A stretch of DNA of 64,000 nucleotides from Phaeosaccion multiseriatum (Eukaryota; Ochrophyta, other classes). The notes under the pieces were generated by a model. It worked only from the letters and a program-made list of their open reading frames with translations. It did no database searches and was not told where the DNA came from. The position numbers and the translations under genes are program-made. Each line of letters begins with the position of its first letter. Position 1 is the first letter of the stretch. Positions 9,812-19,452 of the stretch are shown piece by piece. The stretch is from contig OZ218960.1 of the NCBI GenBank assembly GCA_965112735.1, forward strand, positions 2,232,001-2,296,000. The letters are read 5' to 3'.

Positions 9812-12257
9812 TTAGTATATTTCGTTGGTCAGCTTCTGATACAGATCATACTGCTGCGTGGTCCAGCTGTTGGCGCTGCTGTCGATGAGAGACAGAATTT
9901 CTTCGTCCGTCTTGGGAAGCTCCATCCGTCTTCGGAGCAGCTCCACCTGCCACAGCGCGCGCTTGTCGTTGGGGGGCACGAGTGTGAGCACGAGGGCCAC
10001 TACCTCATCAATGTGCTTTTGCACCGCCTTGAAGCCCCCTAGAAACAGCTCTCTAAACCTCCACCAGTTGCCCCCCCCCAGACCTCCCATCACGTCCAGG
10101 TAGTCTTGTGTGAGCTTGAAGGGTGCCGTCTCATGCTTCCACATGCCGGGGTTGGTGCCCAGAATGAAGCCAAAGTCAATGTGAATGATGTGCCCCCGGT
10201 TGTCTAGCAGAATGTTTCCATTGTGCCTGTCCTTGACCTGCAGCATGTACGTAATGATGCTGTACCCTGCCAGACTGCGAACAAAGTTCTCAGTGGCCCT
10301 GCTGTACAGCTCCGAGCCCTTGCCCATGTAGAGTCGCTCGAAGAAGTCTCCCAGGGTCAAGTAGTTGGGTGTCGTTTTCTTCACGTGATCGACGGACTGA
10401 GCATTGGGACGGGATATAGGGGTGTTGCCGAGGGTGCATGACAATCAGAATACGATGGAGGTAGAGGAAGGAAACACTTCTCTTCTCTTCTCTTCCCCCC
10501 CCCCCCCCATGCTGACGAGCCACCCTACCCTACACCATCCCACCCGACGCGCGACAGGACTTGCCTTTGCGTCCTTGATGCACTCCACCAGGCCAGCGCT
10601 CTCGCCGGCGCACACGATGGAGTACGGCCGCAGCCACAGGTGCTGCCCTTCTCTGCGGAAGATGCTCTCGGTGAGGGAAATGACCTGCATGGCCAGCGCC
10701 TCCTGTCTGATGTCGTCTCCGGCCTTGACTATGAAGCTGGCCATCTTCCACCCCCTGAGGTGGCCGAAGGGGCTCGCCTCCCGGAACACTTTTTCGCGCA
10801 GCCCCCCAAAGTCCCCAAACACCTGTGTGAGGATGATGCGCATGCGCTGGATGTGGGGCGGGTTCTTGCTATTGCCCATGGAGAGCTCCTGCCACGCTCT
10901 CTCGAACACGGCCTTGTCGTGCTCCTCCTCCTCTGCATCTGCAACATTCTGACCACCTCCGCCTCCCGCCGAGCTTGTCGCAGAAAGCCAATCTTCGTCG
11001 CCCCCCTGGTTTGAGTTCGCCAAGTCCTCCAGTAGTCGCCGTGGCGTGATGCGCCCCGCTACGACATCTTGGCACGTCACGCCAATGTCCGATCCCTGAA
11101 CATAGACCCTGTCCGACTGGAAGGGTATGTTGGTTTGTAAGCCCTCTATAACTATAAGAAAGGGGGCCTTTTCCCGACTGGGCAGCACTGTGCACAGCTC
11201 CTTGGCGATGCGCAGCACCCTCGTTACGTAGGTGCCCTCAATGTCGTTGGAGAAGCGCAGCGGCAGGTGGAGCGCGTAGTGTGCCGCCTCTGGACACTCG
11301 CTGGCCACGTGCTGCTCGTCCAGCCACTCACCCCCCCCCAAGCCCCCCAGCACCTCAAACGCCTTGCCGTGCGTGTGCATTCTCCGCAGCAGCATTTTGT
11401 TCAGGTCTGCCAGCTCCAGCTGCATCTCTGAGCTGCGAAACCTCTTGGGCAAGGCTTGCATCCGAAAGCTCAGCATCACCAAGCGGTCTATGAATCGCAT
11501 ACTGTCCTGGTAATAGCGTGTCCTCCGTCTCCGCAGCTGAGTGGGCATGTTATTTCCGTGCTGGGTAGCCATTTCAAAGTCTGCTAGCCAGGAGTGCGCC
11601 TGAATCCGACCCGCTCGAGAGGCCGACTCGCCTTGGGAAGATTGGTCACGATCCGCTGATTTCGTGGTTGATTTTGTTGGAACGTCCAAAACAAAGCACC
11701 AAACTCTTGACGTGAGAAACGCAAGTCTCCTGGCTTGTGGGGGGGAGCAAACATGTACACTACCCACCAAACCAACTACTGCGCTACACACCTGACGCTG
11801 CCCGAAGTTGCCATATTAAATGCATACCCACGTCGTGATTCGCTCTACAGCGCGCCTGCAGGAAGGAGCCTAAATTGCTGCTCACTGGCGTCGTGACGCG
11901 CTCCTCTCGAGAGGGTAAGTCCCGCCGCAGGAGCACCGACACGAGTTGGGGCAGGAAGAAGTGCACGTCATTGTCCGTAAACTGGAGCATCACCTCCGCC
12001 ATGTGCTGTTTCCAAAACGGCACATCTTCGTCCGGTACGCCCCTTCGGCTGTGCTGCTCAAGAACGTCAAGAGCGAGCGAGCAAAAGGAGAACAAGGAGG
12101 CAGTGGGTCTTGTGTCAACACATGTTTGTGTGTGTTGGAACGCACAGCCTAACCACAAACTCACCGCCATCTTCCCCCCCAAGTCGTCCAAGGACAGCTG
12201 CAAAGAGAGCCATAGTGTGAGCCAGTAGGTAATGGCCTCACCCCCGAAGCCCACCAT
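9812..12257 (-). CDS. PI4KB: Phosphatidylinositol 4-kinase beta type
   Basis: Four exons: 12257-12165, 12053-11792, 11655-10565 and 10396-9812 (about 676 residues). It phosphorylates phosphatidylinositol at position 4, mainly at the Golgi. Seen: lipid-kinase-unique region with NDVHFFLPQLVSVLL; FLIVIEGL; the nucleotide-binding KAGDDIRQEALAMQV; catalytic loop VKDRHNGNILLDNRGHI and the metal loop HIDFGFILGTNPG; C-terminus LYQKLTNEIY, all as in PI4K-beta. The exon 3/4 junction (AAG/GCAAGT to CTCAG/TCC) is a GC-AG intron giving KDAK-SVDHVKK, collinear with the family. Exon 4 and most of exon 3 are secure; the exon 2/3 junction and start are less so. A short intron with acceptor TTTGCAG at about 12205 could extend the gene 5' to about 12427. 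Confidence 0.92.
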
Positions 12258-12467
12258 GGGGCGCGGCAAACGATGATGTGCAAGTTGAGAATGCCGGATG
12301 GCACTCTGCGGCCCCTTCCCCCGCCCCCGCATACAACAATTGGCGGTATCGTTGCTGGATAGATCAACCCTTTGTAGTAAAGCCCCATTGCGTAGGAAAT
12401 TGCGAATTGCGAATGGGCTCCTTGCAACGCTCCTCGGCTCTAACGCCGACCCACTGAGCTTGGGACG

Positions 12468-12717
12468 ATGGGGTGTGGGCAGTCATCTCAAGACGTGGAG
12501 GCGTACAAGCGGAACAAAGAGCTGAATCAGCTCCTCGTCAATGATGAGGAAGCTGAGCGGAGGACTGTCAAGCTGCTTCTTCTTGGCCCGGGCGAGGGAG
12601 GGAAGTCTACAATCTTTCGGCAGATGAAGGTTCGTGGCTTCGTCAACCCAAGACGAGACAGGGCTCTTGGAACAAGCTCTCCCCTATATGAGCCTGACCT
12701 ATGTCCCTCTTTATCTG

Positions 12718-12785
<68 letters not shown>

Positions 12786-12786
12786 C

Positions 12787-12831
<45 letters not shown>

Positions 12832-13866
12832 TCTCCCTCTCTCTATCCCTCTATCCCTCTCTCCATCTCTCTCTCTTCCTCTCTCTCTATCTCTCTCTTA
12901 TCTCTCTCTCTCCCTCTCTGGCTGAAGATCATGTACGGGGTTATATCTGAGGAGGAGATCCAGGGGTACCGGCCTATTGTCCACTTCAACACTGTCGACG
13001 CCATCTCAACCCTGGCGAAGCAGTGCCATTTCCTTGGCCTGTATGAAGGCTGCGCGGACAGAGAAAGCCTGGAGCTGGTCGCTAACCTGACGGAGGGGCA
13101 GACACTCGATGAAAGGATAGGAGCAGAGATCGCCAAGGTGTGGGCCTGCCCAGCCGTTCAGAGGACGTGGGACCGTAGAAACGAGTTCCAGATTGTCGAG
13201 TCACACAAGTACTTCCTGGAGAACATTGGCCGCATTAGCCAGACAGAGTACGTTCCTTCCTTGGAAGATATTCTGCACGTGCGTGTACAGAGCCTGGGCA
13301 TTGTGGTGGACTCGTATGTGATAAACGGTCATAAGTTCGAAATGTACGACGTGGGCGGGCAGCGCAACGAGAGGAGGAAATGGATACACCTCTTCGACAA
13401 CGTGTCAGCGGTCATTTACGGTATGTGTGCGTGTGTGGGTGTTTATCTGTGTGCGGGTGCGTGTGGGTGTGTGCGTGCGTGGGTGTGTGTATGCGTGTCT
13501 GTACCTCCCCCCTTCCCCCCTCTCCCCTCTTTGATCTCTCTCCCTCCCCTCCTCTCCCTGCCTCAAGTCGCGAGCTTGAGTGATTTTGACCAGCGCTTGG
13601 TGGAAGACTCTAGCACCAATCGAATGGTCGAGGCCATCGAGTTGTTTGGAGAGGTGAGAGATGCGTCATACTGCGAGGGAGGAGGGACGGAATGACAGAG
13701 CCTTTTAAGAGGCATGGGAGAGGGAGGGATAGACAGTCAGGTGTAGGGTAGAGGAGGTGCTCCTGTGTAGCCCACTGCCGCACCACTACTGCAGTGCCCT
13801 GTAGCTTGATTTAGCCTCGCGTGATTCTGCGATGGGTGGGTGTACGGGTGTCCAGACACACGCGCA

Positions 13867-13913
<47 letters not shown>

Positions 13914-14412
13914 CACACACAAACGCACACGCCCCGTCGCCCCCCCTCGCTGCAGCTGTGCCAGAACGCCTACTTCCATGATTCTTGCATCATCTTATTC
14001 CTCAACAAGAGGGACTTATTTGAAGAGAAGGTGAGAGAGAGACAGGGAGACCTTGTTTCCGTGTGCTGTCGTAGCGGAGGTGGGGTGTGAACGAAGCAAG
14101 CTCGGACTGTACTTTAGATCCCTCTTGTTGTCTCAAGACCCCCCCTCCTCCCTGTGCCCATTCATGCTAAAGATCCAGACCAAGGCCATTGGAGAGTTGG
14201 AGGAGTGGAGCGATTTTTCAGGGATTGAAACGGAATTTGACTCCGGTGTGGAGTACTTCCTGGGCAAGTTTATTGAAGCCAAAGGGCCGGTCAAGAAGCA
14301 AATTTATCATCACGTCACCTGTGCAACTGACACAGACAACGTGAGAGTGGTTTTCAACTCGTGCCAAAACACGGTCCTGTCTTGGAACATGAAGAATATC
14401 ATGTGCGACTGA
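12468..14412 (+). CDS. Heterotrimeric G-protein alpha subunit
   Basis: Exons 12468-12629, 12928-13420, 13568-13653, 13956-14030 and 14173-14412 give 351 residues (family about 350). N-terminus MGCGQSS has the Gly2 myristoylation and Cys3 palmitoylation sites. P-loop GPGEGGKST (residues 40-48) differs from the usual GAGESGKST at two positions. A helical domain follows (about 57-170). Switch I has the catalytic Arg173, but the Mg-binding Thr is Ser176 (RVQSLG instead of RVKTTG). Switch II DVGGQRNERRKW keeps catalytic Gln199. Guanine-specificity motifs NKRDLF and TCAT are present. The C-terminus ends in IMCD, unlike the receptor-coupling tails of animal or plant subunits. It is expected to bind GTP at the plasma membrane with a beta-gamma partner. 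Introns 1 and 3 contain CT/CA repeats. Confidence 0.96.
12719..12919. repeat. (CT)n-rich tract in G-alpha intron 1
   Basis: About 200 bp of imperfect CT repeat in the sense strand, occupying most of the 298-bp intron and running to the 3' splice site. Confidence 0.95.
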
Positions 14413-14439
14413 TGAGAGCTGGTGGCAGGGAAGCACAGC

Positions 14440-17409
14440 TCAAAAGCCGTGAAAGAGCGACTGTGGACCGGTGTACTCCACAACGAGGTCTGCCTGCTCA
14501 CCAGCGTCTCTGCTGCTATCGTCCGCCATCTTGCGCTCCACCCATTGCTGGTTCGTCTGCACCGGCACGAGCGGTGCTGAGCTCTTCTCTGACAAGAGCT
14601 CCTGCCAGTCGAAAGCCGGGCTCCCTTCGAACCATTCGTGGTCCATGATGTCTCTCACGCCTCCGCGGAGGTTACCGAGGCGATACGAATCATTTTGGTT
14701 GAGCAGGCGTCGGATCAAGTCAGCCGCCTTGGGGTCAAAGTTTGGTGGGAAGACGAGGAAGCGCTCACTGCCAATGGCCTTTTTGAAAATCTCGCTGTGA
14801 CTGGTGTGGGCAAACGGAGTTCTTCCGCATAAGAGCTCATACGTCAGACAGCCCAAGGCCCAGTAGTCGACGCTTTTGGTGTGCCCTCGGGAGAGGATTA
14901 GCTCGGGCGCGAGGTAGTCGGGGGTGCCGCACAGCGTGAAGGACTTGGCCTTCAGCACTTTGGCAAACCCGAAGTCAATCATCTTCAGATATCCGGCCTG
15001 CGGGCGAGGCGGGGCAGAGCAGGGCGGGGGGGGGGGGGGGGCGATATCAATCAACCACCGTCGGGAATGGGAAGCGTGGTGGCTCGTCGCATGGCATCGC
15101 ATGGTCCGTCAGTCAGTCAGTCACACGACAGCACAGCACAGTAGCCTCCCTCTCACCTCAGAGATGAGGAGGTTCTCGGGCTTAATGTCTCGGTACGCAA
15201 TGTGCGTGTGGTGAAGGTATTGGAGGCACAGCACAACACTCGCCACGTAGAACATGGCTGCAGGTGTGGCAAAGCCGCCAAAGCTGGAGCGAGGGATTTG
15301 CTGCATCATGCTGGGGTCGTAAATGTAGCTCCACAGCTCCCCCCCCAGCACCACTTCTGTGAGCATGAACAGCTCGTGCACGGTGTTGAAGGTGGCGTAG
15401 AGCTTGACAATGAAGGGGTGATCGCACGCCATGAGAATGTTCTTCTCGTTGAGAATGTTCTTGTGTTGGTGGCTCTTGGCGATTTGCGCCTTCATGAGGC
15501 ACTTGAGGGCAAAGTACTCCTCCGTTGGCGTGTGCTTCACCATCTTCACCCTCCCAAAGGTGCCCTTGCCAAGTGTGCAAACCTGTAACAGCACACAGAG
15601 TGGAAAGACACACGCATATCATCGATGCATACGATGTCAGAGTACTACTTCTCTGTAAGCCAGCCGGCCCCACCAATGCTGCAAGACCACCACCGACTCA
15701 CTCACCTTGACCAGACACGTCAGCTCGATGTCGGACCGCGCCTGCCGTACAGTATTTGTCTGGAGCCCTGTCTGCTCCTCCCTCCGCCTCACATCTTCTG
15801 ACAGAACTGGGCCCAAGGGCTCTTTGAGCAGAAGCAGAAAGTTCTGACGATGCAGAACGAGGCAGTCCACCGCCCCCCTCGCGACATAGTTGTAGTCTGC
15901 CCGCTCGTTGTGCAGCAGCTCTCGTTGCCCAAAGAACTCCGACTTGCCCAAACAAAGCAACTCCTTCTCCCCCCCCGTGGGTCCAACCTCATTTCGTGTG
16001 CACACCACGTCTCCCTCATTGATGATGAAGAATCGGGTGCCTTCCTCCCCCTGCCGCACAATGTGCTCTCCATCCTCAAAGCTCTGCACACACAGAGAGT
16101 CTGCCACCGCGCAGAGATCGTCGTGTGAAAGGTCTTTAAGTAACGGCACGCTCTGCAAAATCCTCAGACGCATATAGTTTCGCATAATGTCCTGCACCGG
16201 GCCCAACAGCTGAAAGAAGTGATTTCTATTCAGAGTCAGGAGGTTCACTGGCCCTCCGACGGCAATGCAATTTGCCGCCCGCGGCTCCTCCAGCATGAGC
16301 GCCATTTCTCCAAAGTAGTCCCCTCTCGTTAGCGTGAGCAGCGGTAGCTCCGTCGTATCCGTAGAGCTCCTGTACTGTGTGCACTGCACGGTGCCCGACT
16401 CAATAAGGAAGAAGGTATCCCCCACTTCCCCCTGCCGCACAATGTACTCATTCTCATTGTACTTCCAACTCTCTAGCGCGCCCGCCAGCTTGTTGAGCTG
16501 GTCATTGCCAAGGGGGTCTAGGTGAGTCACCTTCCGCAGGAAATCGCACCTCGTCACCATTGACGTGCTGGCCGACTTGGCTAGCGTCTGTCGGAAGGTC
16601 CTCAAGTCGACTGACCACAGACGACATGGCGTTACTGTCCGGATAGACGCTGCCCGTTCGCAATTGTACATGAGAGCCAGCTCCCCGAAACTGCCACCGG
16701 GACCATACTTGGCCACTATGTCGCCATTCACAATACACTCTGCCACCCCGTCCTCGAGCACGTAAAACTTGTCGCCCGTCTCGCCCTGAGTTATTACCAT
16801 CTGCCCGCTGGGAAAGCTCAGAGCCCTCATCACATCCACGCAACCCTCCAGATCGCTGGGGTCCAGCGCAGCAAACAGAAAGTGGCCTCGAAGGGCCTGC
16901 ACCAGAAGATCTCGTGTCTGTTTGTTCTTGAAGATCAATTGTGGCGTCTCTTCCAGCCCACTCCGACCTGCATCTCTAACAAACGTAGCTGGGTTGTTAA
17001 CAATAGCGGCGCGCTTCAGCGGGGGGGAAGTGGACGCCCGTTTCTCCCTCTCTTCCTGTCTGGTGCTGCAGCTGGCGCTGGTTGTCAAAGGTATTGGAGG
17101 CAGAGCGTGGTTCGCCATCTGTCCGTGCTCTTCCGAGGGTAGCTTTCTCCGACTTTGGTGTTGTTGCTGCTGCTGCTGCTGCGTATGGGATGGGGGGGGA
17201 GGGGGCTTCGGCTGCTCAGGCTCATCTATCTTTAAAGGAAAGTGGCCCTGCTGGACCCCACTGCTCTGTCCCTGCTTCTGGTGCTGCTCCCTCTCCTGCT
17301 TCTGCTTCTCCTGCTTCCCGTCTTCCTCGTATGTCGCGCCAGATGAGTCCTGCTGCTGCTCCTTCTGCTGCCGCTGCTGCTTTCCCTGCCGATATGGCTG
17401 ATGGTACAT
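14440..17409 (-). CDS. Cyclic-nucleotide-regulated AGC kinase with PKG layout (three cNBDs plus kinase)
   Basis: Exons 17409-15706, 15582-15157 and 14997-14440 give 895 residues. The first 150 are Gln/Lys/Pro-rich. Three cyclic-nucleotide-binding domains follow (about 175-295, 300-415, 420-540). The kinase domain has GKGTFGRV, FALKCLMK, catalytic loop YRDIKPENLL, DFGFAK, an activation-loop Thr in SFTLCGTPDYLAPE, and VDYWALG, followed by an AGC tail. Regulatory and catalytic parts on one chain define PKG; three or four cNBDs are typical of apicomplexan and stramenopile enzymes. Phosphate-binding cassettes: domain 1 FGELALMYNCERAAS, domain 2 FGEMALMLEEPRAAN, both with Ala after the Arg as in PKA; domain 3 FGQRELLHNERADY lacks the sugar-binding Glu. 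Ligand identity is therefore open. The tail is 27 bp from the G-alpha stop. Confidence 0.93.
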
Positions 17410-17537
17410 TTAAGAACTTTGGGGGGGAAATGTTGAAAATGTGGAAGGAGGGAAAGAAAATGGAAAGGATCGCGAAGTGAGCTGAAATTCGAATTTGTGG
17501 TGGTTCAGCTCTCTTCGCACCACCTACCTTCATAAAG
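17410..17537. promoter_or_regulatory. Shared divergent promoter of PKG-like kinase and FtsZ
   Basis: 128 bp between divergent starts; A/G-rich near the kinase side. No TATA box is evident. Assigned from position only. Confidence 0.45.
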
Positions 17538-19119
17538 ATGGCACGGTTCAGGGGGCCACCGCGCCTGCAATTCCTCCTAGTGCTCGTTGCAGTGGCAACT
17601 GCAGGGTCTCCAATCCTCGCCTTTCAGGGGTTGGGTCGTGGGGGCCTCCATGTCCCCAGCAACTATCGGCAACAGCAGCCTTTGGCTCCCACAGTTCGGC
17701 AGCAGCAGCAGCAGGGGCAGCAGCAGCAGGGGCAGCAGCAACAGGGCAGGAGGGGGGGGGTTTCCTCGTTACGGGCCGAGGTGCTGCCTGAAGGTGGTGT
17801 CTCACCCTGCATCATTAAGGTACTGCCTTCATGCGTGTGGGGATATGTCCAATTTGTATATCCAACAACCGCCCCCGCTCTTCCTTTTTAACTCTATGCA
17901 CCAGGTCGTCGGTGTGGGCGGAGGCGGAGGAAATGCTGTGCAACGGATGACGCAGCAACCAATACCTGGCGTTGCGTTTTGGCTTGTAAACACAGATGCG
18001 CAGGTGTGTGGGTGATGGGTGTGTTCAAAAATGGCAGTCCATTGAGCAATCTCTGAACACCTTCTTTTGCTCCCGCTCGCTCAGGCCATTAGCGGGTGCA
18101 CAACGGGGATTAAGACTCTGCAAATTGGGAACGACGTGACCCGCGGGCTTGGGGCTGGTGGTATTCCAGACATTGGGAGGAGAGCTGCCGAGGAGTCGAG
18201 GAATGACATTATGGAGGTGGTGGCGGGGGCCGACATGGTGTTTGTCACGGCGGGTATGGGGGGGGGTACTGGTTCAGGAGCGGCGCCCGTAGTGGCGGAG
18301 ATTGCAAAGGAGATGGGCGCATTGACGGTGGGCGTGGTGACGAAGCCTTTTGGGTTTGAGGGGAGGCGACGAATGAACCAAGCGAATGCCGCCATCAACG
18401 AGCTGCGCGCCGCAGTAGACACCCTCATTGTGGTGGCAAATGACAAGCTGCTGGAGATTATCCCGCCCAACACGCCCGTGGAAAAGTCGTTTTCCGTGGC
18501 AGATGATATTCTTCGGCAGGGTGTGGTGGGGATTTCGGAAATCATTGTCCGGCCGGGACTCATCAACGTGGACTTTGCCGATGTGCGCTCAGTCATGTCC
18601 AATGCAGGCACAGCACTCATGGGTATTGGGCGGGGGGAGGGCAAGACGAGGGCCGAAGATGCTGCGGCCGCGGCCATCAGCTCCCCCCTGCTTGAGGCCC
18701 CCATTGACAAGGCAAAGGGCATTGTGTTTAACATTGTGGGCGGCAGAGACATGTCTTTGCAAGAAATCAACGCAGCAGCGGAGGTCATTTACGACAACGT
18801 GGACCCATCTGCCAACATCATCTTCGGCGCCTTGGTGGACGACAGAATGGAGGGCGAGATTAGCATCACTGTTCTCGCCACTGGCTTTGCCTCCGGCGAC
18901 GACGAAGTCATGGACTACGGGGAGGACGTGAAGCGGGGCGCAGCCAAGCGTGGCGGAGGGACTATGAAACGCGATGTGCAACCCCCCCCGCGACCGTCCC
19001 CGCGGCCTTCTTCCTACTCGCCCCCTGCCCCGTCCTCCATGCCCGAGCCGCCCGAGCCTGCCGCCCCGAAAAACGACATTCCAGACTTTCTCACTCGCCT
19101 AAAGCGCTCCCGGAAATAG
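17538..19119 (+). CDS. ftsZ: FtsZ, plastid division GTPase with bipartite plastid-targeting leader
   Basis: Exons 17538-17819, 17905-18003 and 18085-19119 give 471 residues. FtsZ polymerises into the division ring. Seen: [25 protein letters not shown], the tubulin signature [20 protein letters not shown], the T7-type region [11 protein letters not shown], and a C-terminal peptide [13 protein letters not shown] resembling the conserved FtsZ tail that binds membrane anchors. Residues 1-28 form a signal peptide (core [13 protein letters not shown]) ending ILA, with Phe at position 29, followed by a Gln/Arg/Ser-rich stretch. This is the ASAFAP-type leader of red secondary plastids, so plastid rather than mitochondrial location is inferred. 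The introns rule out bacterial contamination. A Gln repeat lies in the leader. Confidence 0.96.
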
Positions 19120-19452
19120 ATAGTCCTCTTCCGGAAGGAAATATAGAGACTGATTTTAACTTAATCGTACTACTGTACCTACTGCTCGAGCTAATACCGT
19201 GTAACGCCATCCTTTTGATAGTGACCAATTGCAATCGGCAAGTAGAGAGGCAGAGAGAGGTGAATGGCGCAAAAGACCGGCTTAAATTATAAGGGGGTGT
19301 AGGGCCTGGCAGAGGAGCGAACGAGGAAGGGGTTATGTATTGACGAGGAAGGGGGAGCGCGCGGGCGATCCTAACCGTTTCACAGGTTGGCGGGTTCGAA
19401 TACAACCAACGTTTGAGCCCACCACGGTCCCCCTCCCACTGCGAGGGCTCTT
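19120..19452. other. Intergenic, FtsZ 3' region and HEATR6 promoter
   Basis: 333 bp between tandem plus-strand genes. It has an AT-richer part just after the ftsZ stop (probably 3' UTR) and nothing else recognisable. A GGTTCGAAT string at 19391 resembles a tRNA T-loop, but no cloverleaf can be drawn. Confidence 0.5.

Noticed and set aside
17538-19119. Bacterial contamination or endosymbiont FtsZ
   Set aside because: Two phase-consistent GT-AG introns and a bipartite plastid leader show a nuclear gene.
19360-19415. tRNA candidate (GGGTTCGAAT string)
   Set aside because: The flanking bases cannot form a T-stem and no acceptor, D or anticodon arms can be drawn.
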